Source: UBA5336 sp038745855
Lineage (GTDB): Bacteria > Pseudomonadota > Alphaproteobacteria > Caulobacterales > Hyphomonadaceae
Assembly (NCBI GenBank): GCA_038745855.1
Contig: JBCDLC010000050.1
Location: 1-16,777 of the forward strand
DNA length: 16,777 bases
Direction: 5' to 3'
The translations under genes and the position numbers were made by a program. The notes under the pieces are model-generated. The model was not told the DNA's origin, did no database searches, and saw only the letters and a program-made list of their open reading frames with translations. This document shows positions 1 through 7,510 of this stretch, in pieces (position 1 is the stretch's first letter; the number at the start of each line of letters is the position of its first letter).

Positions 1-177
1 CGCCCCGGCCTCCTGCGCGCGCCCCCCTACAGAGGCCCCCACAGCGGCCAGCAGTTCGGCACCGAACCCGGCGCGCTCCACGACAGCTTCGCCGTTGCCA
101 TCCTCGAACAAAGCCGAGCGAGACCCCCACCCCTGGGCCGAGCCCCCAACAACAGCCCCAGAATCCGCCAGCTCTAA
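1..177 (+). CDS. 3' end of an uncharacterised ORF (doubtful)
   Basis: An open frame runs from the left edge to a TAA at 175-177, giving 58 residues rich in Pro and Arg, with a short hydrophobic stretch (DSFAVAIL). I do not recognise it. Support comes only from codon composition: by hand count G/C is about 83% at third positions, 72% at first and under 60% at second, the order expected for real genes in GC-rich DNA. The opposite strand is also open in the same codon register and gives a more ordinary-looking Gly/Ala-rich peptide, so the strand assignment is uncertain. The start lies outside the window. Confidence 0.3.
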   Translation, partial: RPGLLRAPPYRGPHSGQQFGTEPGALHDSFAVAILEQSRARPPPLGRAPNNSPRIRQL

Positions 178-264
178 GCCGCGCGGAAACGCGAGCGGCT
201 GCCCGAAACCCACGAAAAGATGAAACAACTGCCGAAACGGAGACAAACCCACAGTCCTGAACCC

Positions 265-311
265 GATCCATCGCGTAGCGAAGCGCGCAGCGCGAAGCCC
301 AGCGGGGGATC
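265..311 (+). repeat. Dispersed palindromic repeat, copy A1
   Basis: A 47-base element runs from GATCCATCGCG to CGGGGGATC. Its reverse complement matches 16075-16122 almost base for base except for a few substitutions and one or two single-base indels. The outer ends are inverted (GATCC and GGATC), and the inside has repeated GCGAAGC/AGCGCG blocks that can fold. Read on the minus strand it would encode a DPPLGFALRASLRDGS-like peptide, a spurious peptide typical of such repeats. It lies in the gap between the left-edge ORF and the lipoprotein gene. Confidence 0.7.
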
Positions 312-335
312 AAAACACAAAGAGGAATAAACCCC

Positions 336-947
336 ATGCGATCCTTCACAGCAGCCCTGGCCGCAGCGCTTCTTTTGACCGCGTGCGAAAGCGCGCCGCC
401 CACCGCGGCCGAGCAGGCCGATATCTGCGATATCTTCGACGACCGGAAAGCCTGGTACCGGGCCGCCGCCCGGGCCGAGGACCAATGGGGCGCACCCATC
501 GCGCTACAGATGGCGATCCTCAAGGCAGAGAGCAGCTTTGATGCCGATGCCCGGCCCAAGCGCGGCCGCACCTTCTTCGGGCTGCTGCCCGGGCGCCGTC
601 CGTCATCGGCCTATGGCTATGCCCAGGCGGTCGATGATACGTGGGCAGAGTTCCGCCGAGCCAGTGGCAACCGGAACGCCGAACGCGATGACATCGACGA
701 TGCGACGGAGTTCGTGGCCTGGTATGTGGACCGCACGTCCCGGTCGACCGGCCTCGCCCGGTCCGATGCGCGAAACCAGTATCTCGCCTACCACGAGGGC
801 GTGGGCGGCTACCGGCGCGGCAGCTACCGGAGCAAATCATGGCTGATCAGCCGCGCCGACAGTGTAGCGGCCACAGCCGCTTGCTATGACCGCCAATTGG
901 AACGCTGCGAGCGCCGCCTGAAACGCGGATTGATCCCTTTCCTCTAA
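336..947 (+). CDS. Lipoprotein with lytic-transglycosylase-like (SLT) core
   Basis: A 203-residue protein. A short signal peptide ends in the lipobox LLTAC, so Cys17 is the probable lipidated residue and the protein should be membrane anchored in the periplasm. Residues about 50-165 resemble a Slt-type muramidase fold. AILKAESSF carries a candidate catalytic Glu65; SAYGYAQ (91-97) stands where these enzymes usually have a G-L-M-Q motif; and AYHEG (151-155) stands where they usually have NAYNAG-like residues. The likely role is cleavage of peptidoglycan between MurNAc and GlcNAc. The match is by motif order only, and two of the three motifs are degenerate. The start is supported by AGAGGA at 321-326. 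An inverted repeat, GCCTGAAA (916-923) and TTTCAGGC (953-960), brackets the stop codon. Confidence 0.7.
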   Translation: MRSFTAALAAALLLTACESAPPTAAEQADICDIFDDRKAWYRAAARAEDQWGAPIALQMAILKAESSFDADARPKRGRTFFGLLPGRRPSSAYGYAQAVDDTWAEFRRASGNRNAERDDIDDATEFVAWYVDRTSRSTGLARSDARNQYLAYHEGVGGYRRGSYRSKSWLISRADSVAATAACYDRQLERCERRLKRGLIPFL

Positions 948-993
948 AGCGCTTTCAGGCGAAGTGTACGCAGGTTCGCCGCCCGGGAAGCGC

Positions 994-1050
994 GAAAAAA
1001 CAAGACTCTAAAGCGGCGCCACGAGTCCAGTTGAAAAGTCGCCGCTTTAG
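994..1050 (-). terminator. Terminator of the TonB-dependent receptor gene
   Basis: An 11-base perfect inverted repeat, CTAAAGCGGCG (1008-1018) and CGCCGCTTTAG (1040-1050), has a 21-base loop. Read on the minus strand the stem is followed after seven bases by six T (995-1000), as in an intrinsic terminator for the receptor gene ending at 1069. The loop is long. The stem could also stop readthrough from the lipoprotein gene, but no T tract follows it on the plus strand. Confidence 0.6.
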
Positions 1051-1068
1051 CGCTTCGGGCAGCGCCGC

Positions 1069-3393
1069 CTAACGTTCAATCCGCAGCTCGACCCCTATGA
1101 CGCGGGGCTCATTCACAAACCCGGTGAGGTTGTTGAAATCGATGCCCCCCGTCAGGCGCTCCTGCTCGGTGATGTTGCGACCGAATACCGAAAGGTCGAA
1201 ACCGAGATCAGACGCATATCCAACCCGTAGGCCGCCTTCCCAGAAGCCATCTTCGCCGAACTCGATGCTTTCATAGAGGAAGAAATTCGTCTCGCCCTTG
1301 AAGGCCCAATCGGTGAACGCATAAAGCTCGCCGCCACCAATCGGGATGCCGTATCGGGCCGTGATATTACCGATCCATTCGGGCGCATTGGGAAAGCTGT
1401 TTCCAGAGATGTTAAAGCCCAGGAATTGGGCCCCGTCCCCGGGAACAAACGTGGCTAGATCCCCGGCATCGACCTGGGTGATCGAGCCGTCCGGGTTCTG
1501 GAACACCGAAGGATCGAGAACGGTGCACGGGGCGCCGCATCCAGGCGCGATCAGGAGGTCATCCTTGATCTCCGTGTCGTTGAACGAAACGCCCGCCGTA
1601 ATCAGGAGGTTTTCAAACGGAAGGGCTTCGACATCGGCCTCAAAGCCTTTTCCCTCGCCCTCATCGGCATTGAAGAGCTGAACGGTGTTGTCCAGTCCGC
1701 CAACAATGGTGAGCTGCTGGTCCTCCAGCTCATAGAAGTAGACATTGGCGTTGGCGCGAACCCGGTTGTCGAAGAGCTCGGTTTTCACGCCGGCCTCATA
1801 GGACAGCACGGTCTCGCTATCGGCGATGGAGACGTTATCGCCAAAGACCAGCCGTCCTTGGATCGACGGGCCGCGGAAACCCTTGGCAATGCGGCCATAG
1901 ACATTGATCGCATCGGTCGCAGCATAGGTTGCCGAGACGTCCCAGCTGACCTGGTCGTCGCTGGCATTCCCGGTGATCGGGCCAAGGGGCGGAGCGCCGA
2001 ATGGGCCAAGGATCCGCTCGACCGCGAAGTCCTTGCTATCATCGGTCCAGCGGGCACCGCCAGAAACCGTCAGCTGGTCGGTCACGTCATAGGAGAGCGA
2101 GCCGAAGATGCCGAAACTTTCCGTATCATTGCCGCGGGTCGCGATGCCATTGATCGGTTGTGTCGGCGCCAAGGTGTCGAAACTGGTCGAGGTGATCGTG
2201 ATGTCTTCGTTAAAGTAGAAGACGCCAGACTGTCCCCGCAGCGGTCCACCATTATCGAATGCAAACCGCAACTCATGGGTGAGCTGTGTCAGGTCATCGA
2301 CATTGCCGCCGCTTTCGGATGGGAAAGGAATGAAGCCTGGGCCGAAATTGCCTTCGCCCAGAAAGGCTGCACCAAAGCCGCCATCAATATCACCGCGCGA
2401 GGACACTTCCGCTTCCTCGAGACCGAAGATGTAGGTCACATCCAGCACGTCATTGATCGAGTTTTCCAGTGTCAGCGTGACCCCGAAAGCATCCTGGCGA
2501 AGAGGGCCGTTATTCTCGTCTGCGCCGTCAAAGAAGACCGTGTTGAAGTCAAAATCAGGCGCCAACCCGCGCTCGCCCTGCTCAATAATATTGGCGCGGA
2601 AAAGGCGCGCACTGGAATCGTTGGAACGGGCGTGAATGTTCAACAGGGCCGAAAAGTCATTATCGAAAGGTGTGATGAGAAACTGAAGGCGCCCGGCTTG
2701 TTCCTCGAACCCCTCATAGATGTTCTCTTCGCCGGTAAAGCCGTTGTCGACAAAGTCATCCCGGGTCTGGAACAAGCCGGAAAGCCGCACGGCAAGTGCG
2801 TCGCTCCATCGTCCGCCGACACCGGCTTCCGCTTCGAACAACCCGCGCTCACCAGCAACGAACCGCGCGTAATTGGGCGCATCATCACCAGGTTTCACAC
2901 TATCGAACTTGATAATGCCGCCGGGTGTGTTCCGACCGAAAAGCGTACCCTGCGGGCCTCTCAAGACCTCGATCGCGGCCAGGTCGAAAACGGGGTAGCC
3001 CTTGAGGATCGGATTTTCATAGGGAACATCGTCATAAACCAGCGAAACCGGCTGGGTCGCGTTCAGGTCGAAATCCGTGTTGCCGATGCCGCGGATGTAA
3101 AAGCGCGGGAAGGCACGTCCGAACGAGCTTTCTGCAATAACGCTCGGAACACGGGCCGAAAGGAACCGGATGTCGGCACCGCCCGCTTTCAGGCTGTTCA
3201 GTTTCTCATCGGCGAGTGTGGTCACCGAAATCGGGACGTCCTGGAGGTTCTCTTCGACCCGCTGGGCAGTGACTGTAATCGTGCTGAGCCGGGCCTCGGT
3301 CTCATCTTCTTGGGCAGAAGCCGTGCTGCCCACAGCCAGGAGAGCGGTCGCGCCGGCGCTGGTGAGAAGGTGGCGGAAGAATACGTTGATCAT
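1069..3393 (-). CDS. TonB-dependent outer-membrane receptor
   Basis: The 774 residues from the ATG at 3393 have a signal peptide ending STASA|Q at residues 27/28, so the mature protein is exported. A TonB-box-like LSTITVTAQR follows (36-45), then a plug domain with QDVPISVT and GPQGTLFGRNTPGG, then a long beta-barrel. The family imports large substrates (siderophores, cobalamin, glycans, other ligands) using TonB/ExbBD energy; nothing here names the ligand. The frame opens earlier, with GTG at 3423 and ATG at 3408, but neither has a good ribosome site and the later ATG gives the most normal signal peptide. The protein ends VELRIER, without the usual terminal aromatic residue. It is divergent from a LysR gene, which probably controls it. 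Confidence 0.93.
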   Translation of the reverse strand: MINVFFRHLLTSAGATALLAVGSTASAQEDETEARLSTITVTAQRVEENLQDVPISVTTLADEKLNSLKAGGADIRFLSARVPSVIAESSFGRAFPRFYIRGIGNTDFDLNATQPVSLVYDDVPYENPILKGYPVFDLAAIEVLRGPQGTLFGRNTPGGIIKFDSVKPGDDAPNYARFVAGERGLFEAEAGVGGRWSDALAVRLSGLFQTRDDFVDNGFTGEENIYEGFEEQAGRLQFLITPFDNDFSALLNIHARSNDSSARLFRANIIEQGERGLAPDFDFNTVFFDGADENNGPLRQDAFGVTLTLENSINDVLDVTYIFGLEEAEVSSRGDIDGGFGAAFLGEGNFGPGFIPFPSESGGNVDDLTQLTHELRFAFDNGGPLRGQSGVFYFNEDITITSTSFDTLAPTQPINGIATRGNDTESFGIFGSLSYDVTDQLTVSGGARWTDDSKDFAVERILGPFGAPPLGPITGNASDDQVSWDVSATYAATDAINVYGRIAKGFRGPSIQGRLVFGDNVSIADSETVLSYEAGVKTELFDNRVRANANVYFYELEDQQLTIVGGLDNTVQLFNADEGEGKGFEADVEALPFENLLITAGVSFNDTEIKDDLLIAPGCGAPCTVLDPSVFQNPDGSITQVDAGDLATFVPGDGAQFLGFNISGNSFPNAPEWIGNITARYGIPIGGGELYAFTDWAFKGETNFFLYESIEFGEDGFWEGGLRVGYASDLGFDLSVFGRNITEQERLTGGIDFNNLTGFVNEPRVIGVELRIER

Positions 3394-3535
3394 GGGCGTT
3401 TGAACCATTCTGGTGCCTGTCACGCACCCAGGCCGGAATCGGACTGGGCGCTCGTGCTCCCGCTTTTCTTAACCGCCCGCCTTGGGTCAACCGGGCAGGG
3501 GTGAATTGGGGCGCTATGGGATGGCTTTCGTCTCC

Positions 3536-3559
3536 GAACGTGACTGTTTCGCAACGTTC
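3536..3559. promoter_or_regulatory. Inverted repeat GAACGT-N12-ACGTTC, candidate LysR operator
   Basis: A perfect 6+6 inverted repeat lies in the 240-base gap between the divergent receptor and LysR genes, where LysR-type regulators usually bind. It does not match the simple T-N11-A form exactly. Assignment to the adjacent regulator is inference from position and symmetry. Confidence 0.4.
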
Positions 3560-3562
3560 TGC

Positions 3563-3573
3563 CCATCTGATGG
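3563..3573. promoter_or_regulatory. Palindrome CCATCTGATGG, second candidate operator
   Basis: A perfect 11-base palindrome (centre T3568) starts four bases after the GAACGT/ACGTTC repeat and lies about 60 bases before the LysR start. It may be part of the same regulatory array. A palindrome of this size could also occur by chance. Confidence 0.25.
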
Positions 3574-3633
3574 TCGTTTCAGCGCATGCCTGTTCCTATT
3601 TCGGGGGCACCGCGAAAGTCGGAGAGGTTGGAT

Positions 3634-4557
3634 ATGGCTGATCGAATCGAAGCCTGGGATCTGTTCCTGAAAGTTGCCGAGTTTGGTAGCTTTTCCGAAG
3701 CGGCCCGGCGGGCAGGTATCAGCCCTGGTCAGGCGTCCAAGATGATTTCCGCGTTGGAGGATCAGATCGGCGTGCGCCTTTTCGAACGAACCACACGTGC
3801 GGTTCGGCTGACCCTTGAAGGGGAAGGCCGCCTCGATCCTGCGCGCAATCTTGTCGAGGCCGCGGGCCGTCTGATCGCTCCGACCACGCCCGATGAAGCC
3901 ATGCTCGGAACGATCCGCATCAGCGCACCGATCATCTATGGCGCGCGCATTCTATCGCCCCTGTTGACGGTTTTCATGGCCCGCCATCCCGGTCTCAATG
4001 TGCGTCTCAATCTTACAGATCGTCGGATCGATCTCATCAATGACGGTCTCGACCTGGCGCTTCGGATTGGAACCTTGTCCGACACGAGCCTGATGGGTCG
4101 GAAGCTGTCGTCGGTCCACCTCCAGCCCCTTGCCGCTGCGGCCTTGCTTGATCAGCATCAAATGCCGCAAGAACCCGCAGATCTTGCGTCCTGTCCCTGC
4201 ATCATAGATCTGAACCTGGCTGAACCGCGGCGCTGGTCGTTTCTGAAGGCGGGGGCTGAAGAGACTGTCCGGGTGAATGGCCGCTTCGAGACCGATTCCG
4301 CCGAAGCCGCGCTCCAGGCCACACGGGCCGGGCTGGGCGTTGGACTTATCCCCGATTTCTGCCTGGCAGGGGAACAACCCGATGGGCTCATGCCGATCCT
4401 TGAAACGTGGACCGTTCCAACGCGTGATGTTTGGCTCCTCTGGCCATCTGGACGCCACCTGGTGCCGAGGACGCGCGCGCTGGTCGATTACCTGGCCAAG
4501 GCACTCCCGAAAGTACAGGCCGAGGATCTTGACGCTTGCCTCAGTTCCAAGGATTGA
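3634..4557 (+). CDS. LysR-family transcriptional regulator
   Basis: 307 residues starting MADRIEAWDL. The ATG at 3634 is preferred over an in-frame ATG at 3586 because GGAGAGG (3621-3627) lies six bases before it and it places the helix-turn-helix at the normal distance from the N-terminus. Residues about 5-62 are the winged HTH (FGSFSEAARRAG, then SKMISALEDQIGVRLFERTT); residues about 90-295 are the periplasmic-binding-protein-like effector domain, of the CrgA-like type. The usual role is a tetrameric DNA-binding regulator responding to a small ligand. It is divergent from the TonB receptor, which suggests it regulates uptake of that receptor's substrate and probably itself. The stop codon overlaps the end of the convergent gene by 17 bases. 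Confidence 0.93.
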   Translation: MADRIEAWDLFLKVAEFGSFSEAARRAGISPGQASKMISALEDQIGVRLFERTTRAVRLTLEGEGRLDPARNLVEAAGRLIAPTTPDEAMLGTIRISAPIIYGARILSPLLTVFMARHPGLNVRLNLTDRRIDLINDGLDLALRIGTLSDTSLMGRKLSSVHLQPLAAAALLDQHQMPQEPADLASCPCIIDLNLAEPRRWSFLKAGAEETVRVNGRFETDSAEAALQATRAGLGVGLIPDFCLAGEQPDGLMPILETWTVPTRDVWLLWPSGRHLVPRTRALVDYLAKALPKVQAEDLDACLSSKD

Positions 4558-6559
4558 ACCGCGTGATGGGTTTTGGCTTAGGGCTGATGGGTTCGTCCTC
4601 GGCCTCATCGTTTAAGATGGGCTGTTCGGGTGTTGGTGCCGCGGTGGTTTCCGAGGCAGGGCTCGGCTCCGCCGATGTCTGACTTTCCGGAAGGGTCATG
4701 ACCGAAGGTGTCATTGAAAGGGGGTTCGGCGTTGAACTTTCGCTTGAAGTCCGAGGTGCTGGAGAGACGGGTATGGCCGTCGCGCCAACGGGATCGGCGG
4801 GCGTTGTGCTCATCGGCGCCGATTGCACTGGGGTCGTTTGAATGCCGGGGGAGGGTGCCGGTGTGGCTGCGGGCTTGGGCGCTTTATCTTGCTGCTTAGG
4901 CGCACTGGATGGGACAGCCGTTACCGTCTGCGTGGGCTGTGTTATCCGCGGGCTTTCCGCAGTTGAGGGCAGGGGCTGCGTATTGGCCGAAGAGGCGGTG
5001 GCTGATTGGGGAGTGCCAGCCGGATTGGAGCCGGTCGCCGGTCTCTGCAGTCCGGTATTGCGCAAGGCACCGAGACCAAGACCCGTCGGGCCAGCCGTGC
5101 CGGTGAAAGGTTGGCGCTGGGGCGAAGCGCCGGCGGTGTTGGCTTGCCCCGGTTGGCCCGTTTTGCCGGGCTTCGGTTCCGGTGATGACGCCGTCGTCGC
5201 CCGGTGCTGAGCATCCTGTGACGGGGTTGTCGCCGGGCGTGGTCCAATTTGAGATGCTGGAGATTCCGTGTCGGTCCCGGTGGATTGGCCCTTTTGGTTA
5301 TCCGACGCGGTTTCGGACAGAGGCGCCGGTGTGGCGGCGGGTGCGGCGCCTTCGGCGGGGCGCGGGGACACCGGAGTAGGGACGCCCTGGGAACGGACGG
5401 GTTCCGCTCGGCGCTCCGATGTATCGGTTTGCCCAGCTGGTCGTGACGGGATTGGCGGTGTCTGGACTGGCTGTATTTGAACTGGCTGTATCTGGACTGG
5501 CGGGGGCGGGTTTGGCGTTTGCTGGGCGGCTATACCCGTCGGTGCCGGAGAGGGTGCGGCCGTTTTGGTCGGAATGGGCGCACTGGGCGCCGCGTTGATT
5601 GCGTCTTCAGCGCTCTTAGGTGCATTCTGCAGAGAAGGCTGGATGTCGTTCGGCTTCACGTCCACAGATGCCGGGGGCGGCGGCGAAGTCGGGGTTGGCG
5701 GAGCGACCGGCGGCAGGGGCTTTGCTGTGTCGGAGGTCGCAGACGGAACTGGCGGCGCGGCTTGGCTCGCGCTTTGATCTTTAGATGGATCTTTCGGCGC
5801 GCTCGACGCATTTGCGAGCCCGGTTATACCGAAACTGGTCGTTCCTATACCGCCTGACGCCAGAGTGCCTGACGAAAGACCAGCCCCGCCCAACCCTGAA
5901 GGCGACGAGCCAGAACGCTCAAGTCCCGTGGCTGACGGGCTGGAATTCGATGCGGCGGACCGATCCGGCGTGGGCGACGGAGGCGTCTTTTGGGCACCTT
6001 CGGTTCCTAGAGTTAGTTGTGGTGCAGGATCGGCCTTTTGCACCGCTCCACCTACGCTTTTGGGACTACCCGTGTCGTTTGCATCGGCAGCGGACGATGG
6101 CTTTGGCGGATCGATCGTTTCGGCGGCAGCAGAGGTTTCCTCGACCGGGTCCTCGACACTCGCCTCATTGGACTTGGAGGGCTCATCTTTGACGACCGCA
6201 TCCACCTTCAGAGGTTTCGCGCCTTCGACCCCAAGCCCCTTCAAGACGCTTTCGATGGCGTCCTCTGTTCCCTTGGCTTGACGGCTTGCTTCGAGGAAGA
6301 GCTCGGCGACAAGGGTCCGGTAGGAGCCATCGCCATCATCCTTCGGGGTATCTGCCAAATCTTCCGGGCTCGCCTCCTCGAGGATCTTCCCATCACCCGT
6401 CAGCAGCGTCACAGCATGTGGATCCTGCGCCACCACGACCCGGTATCCTTCGGTTTCGTACCGGACAGCGCCAGATGCGTCTTCCTCCCAGTCCACTTTC
6501 CTGGCGCGGGTCATCTCGCTCAACTTGTCGATCAGCTTGCAGGTGGAGGGGTGCAGCAT
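4541..6559 (-). CDS. Large protein: small N-terminal domain plus long disordered Pro/Ala/Ser/Thr-rich region
   Basis: 672 residues from the ATG at 6559; the frame extends upstream to 6652, but the N-terminal homology appears to begin at MLHPSTCKLI. Residues about 1-110 look folded: a helix (LIDKLSEMTRARKVDW), a beta-rich part (YRVVVAQ, VTLLTGDGKIL), then a helix (RTLVAELFLEASRQAKG). This resembles an unnamed domain I recall in many bacterial proteins, with a pattern like helix - K-x-x-W - beta strands - L-x-x-L-Y-x-x-A-R. Residues about 111-655 are low-complexity, rich in Pro, Ala, Thr, Ser and Gln, with a short QPVQI repeat. The tail ends KPITRFNPWN, an aromatic/basic cap after a spacer. No signal peptide or membrane segment is visible, so it is probably cytoplasmic. 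Function is unknown; a scaffold or tethering role is conceivable. Confidence 0.8.
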   Translation of the reverse strand: MLHPSTCKLIDKLSEMTRARKVDWEEDASGAVRYETEGYRVVVAQDPHAVTLLTGDGKILEEASPEDLADTPKDDGDGSYRTLVAELFLEASRQAKGTEDAIESVLKGLGVEGAKPLKVDAVVKDEPSKSNEASVEDPVEETSAAAETIDPPKPSSAADANDTGSPKSVGGAVQKADPAPQLTLGTEGAQKTPPSPTPDRSAASNSSPSATGLERSGSSPSGLGGAGLSSGTLASGGIGTTSFGITGLANASSAPKDPSKDQSASQAAPPVPSATSDTAKPLPPVAPPTPTSPPPPASVDVKPNDIQPSLQNAPKSAEDAINAAPSAPIPTKTAAPSPAPTGIAAQQTPNPPPPVQIQPVQIQPVQTPPIPSRPAGQTDTSERRAEPVRSQGVPTPVSPRPAEGAAPAATPAPLSETASDNQKGQSTGTDTESPASQIGPRPATTPSQDAQHRATTASSPEPKPGKTGQPGQANTAGASPQRQPFTGTAGPTGLGLGALRNTGLQRPATGSNPAGTPQSATASSANTQPLPSTAESPRITQPTQTVTAVPSSAPKQQDKAPKPAATPAPSPGIQTTPVQSAPMSTTPADPVGATAIPVSPAPRTSSESSTPNPLSMTPSVMTLPESQTSAEPSPASETTAAPTPEQPILNDEAEDEPISPKPKPITRFNPWN
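5461..5505 (-). repeat. 15-base tandem repeat inside the disordered protein gene
   Basis: Nearly three units of 15 bases, each with CTGGCTGTA-like cores, start at 5461, 5476 and 5491. On the coding (minus) strand they give QPVQI-QPVQI-QPVQ. The unit length is a multiple of three, so copy-number change would keep the frame. It is a small spacer-length variation site in an already low-complexity region. Confidence 0.75.
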
Positions 6560-6682
6560 GGAAGTGTCCCGGCTAATACGTCTTGACCAGCACTTGATAG
6601 GACGTGCGACTGCGAAATCCAAGAACTGTTCAGCAATCTGACCGGCGGGCACCGCCTAAATGCGCAGGAGGCCAGCGCACGT

Positions 6683-6700
6683 GTCCGAGCATTGTCGGAC
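6683..6700. terminator. Weak hairpin downstream of the thioredoxin-like gene
   Basis: GTCCGA (6683-6688) and TCGGAC (6695-6700) form a six-pair stem with a six-base loop in the 181-base gap between the disordered-protein gene and the thioredoxin-like gene. No T tract follows on the minus strand, which is the transcribed direction here, so termination is uncertain. Confidence 0.25.
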
Positions 6701-6740
6701 GTTTGTTCAAAGTAGGCGGCATCCTCGCCAAGCGCACAGC

Positions 6741-7481
6741 TCAGGAGAGATCGGCGCGGACCTGGGCGATATCGTCGAGGAACGCGCCAACGGGGTCCGC
6801 GCTGCCTGAGACGGAAAGATCCGTCCTGAAGCCGCGCACGATCCCCTCGGGAGAGACGAGGAGATAGCTGGGGGTCCACGCGATCTCCAAGGCATCCCGG
6901 ATGGAAGCGTCAGGGTCGATCAAGGTTGGATAGGAAAACCCGCGCTCTTCGAAGTAAGCGTCCACCGACCCATAGGTGCCAAAGGCTTCGCTGGCGCGTG
7001 CCGCGCTCAGAGGAGTATGAATTGACACGAAGGCGAGTTCGTCATCTTCGGCAATGGCGTCCGCGAGAGCCGCTGCATAGGGGCCATCGACCCGGCAGTC
7101 GCCACACCAAACGCCCCACATATCAATGACGGTCCATTGGTCGATGGTCTCCGAAGAGAAGGGCTCTCCAGAAAGCAGGGTGCCAGAGAATGCTGGCAGT
7201 TCGCGGCCGAGCAGCGCGTATGTGTAGGGTCTTCCATCGCCATCCCGCATGGTGCCATTTTTCTCGACAGCGGTTTCAGGCGGCGGTGCATTGACCGTGA
7301 TGAAACCCGTGGCAGCCGATGGGTCCGTGCTCACGCCGTGGGAAGGATCTGCGGTTGCGCCTGTTTCGCTGCTTTCGGGAGCGGGACCACCACACCCAGC
7401 CGCACACGCGAGGATGGCCCCGGCCAAAAGCGCTGACAAAGGGCGTGCATGCGAAAATTTGGCGTTGTTCTTGGCGATCAT
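6741..7481 (-). CDS. Thioredoxin-fold (TlpA/AhpC-TSA-like) lipoprotein
   Basis: 246 residues. The N-terminus is a lipoprotein-type signal: a hydrophobic stretch, then cysteines at 26 and 30 (LACAAGC), either of which could be lipidated. A linker of about 60 residues follows, then a thioredoxin fold with the redox motif WCGDC (125-129) after VIDMWGV, and a cis-proline loop WTPSYLL (Pro204). TlpA-like proteins are thiol:disulfide reductants at the outer face of the inner membrane, for example in cytochrome maturation. The middle residues Gly-Asp differ from the usual Gly-Pro or Ala-Pro, which should alter the redox potential. The ATG at 7481 lies 29 bases after the MATE stop codon, with AGGACC before it, so the two genes are probably co-transcribed. 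The client is unknown. Confidence 0.85.
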   Translation of the reverse strand: MIAKNNAKFSHARPLSALLAGAILACAAGCGGPAPESSETGATADPSHGVSTDPSAATGFITVNAPPPETAVEKNGTMRDGDGRPYTYALLGRELPAFSGTLLSGEPFSSETIDQWTVIDMWGVWCGDCRVDGPYAAALADAIAEDDELAFVSIHTPLSAARASEAFGTYGSVDAYFEERGFSYPTLIDPDASIRDALEIAWTPSYLLVSPEGIVRGFRTDLSVSGSADPVGAFLDDIAQVRADLS

Positions 7482-7510
7482 CGTTGAGGTCCTGTCAGCA
7501 GCATTCTGGT

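Noticed and set aside
174..485. A minus-strand open frame crossing the left repeat and the start of the lipoprotein gene
   Set aside because: It reads through the dispersed repeat, giving the DPPLGFALRASLRDGS peptide seen in such repeats, and overlaps the lipoprotein signal peptide. Not a gene.
1858..3504. A 548-codon open frame on the plus strand
   Set aside because: It lies almost entirely antisense to the TonB receptor, whose motifs and signal peptide are clear; the plus peptide has no recognisable domain. It is a GC-rich shadow frame.
4708..6586. Several open frames on the plus strand opposite the disordered-protein gene
   Set aside because: They are short, Arg/Gly-rich or Cys-rich, and lack domains; the minus gene has a folded domain and continuous frame.
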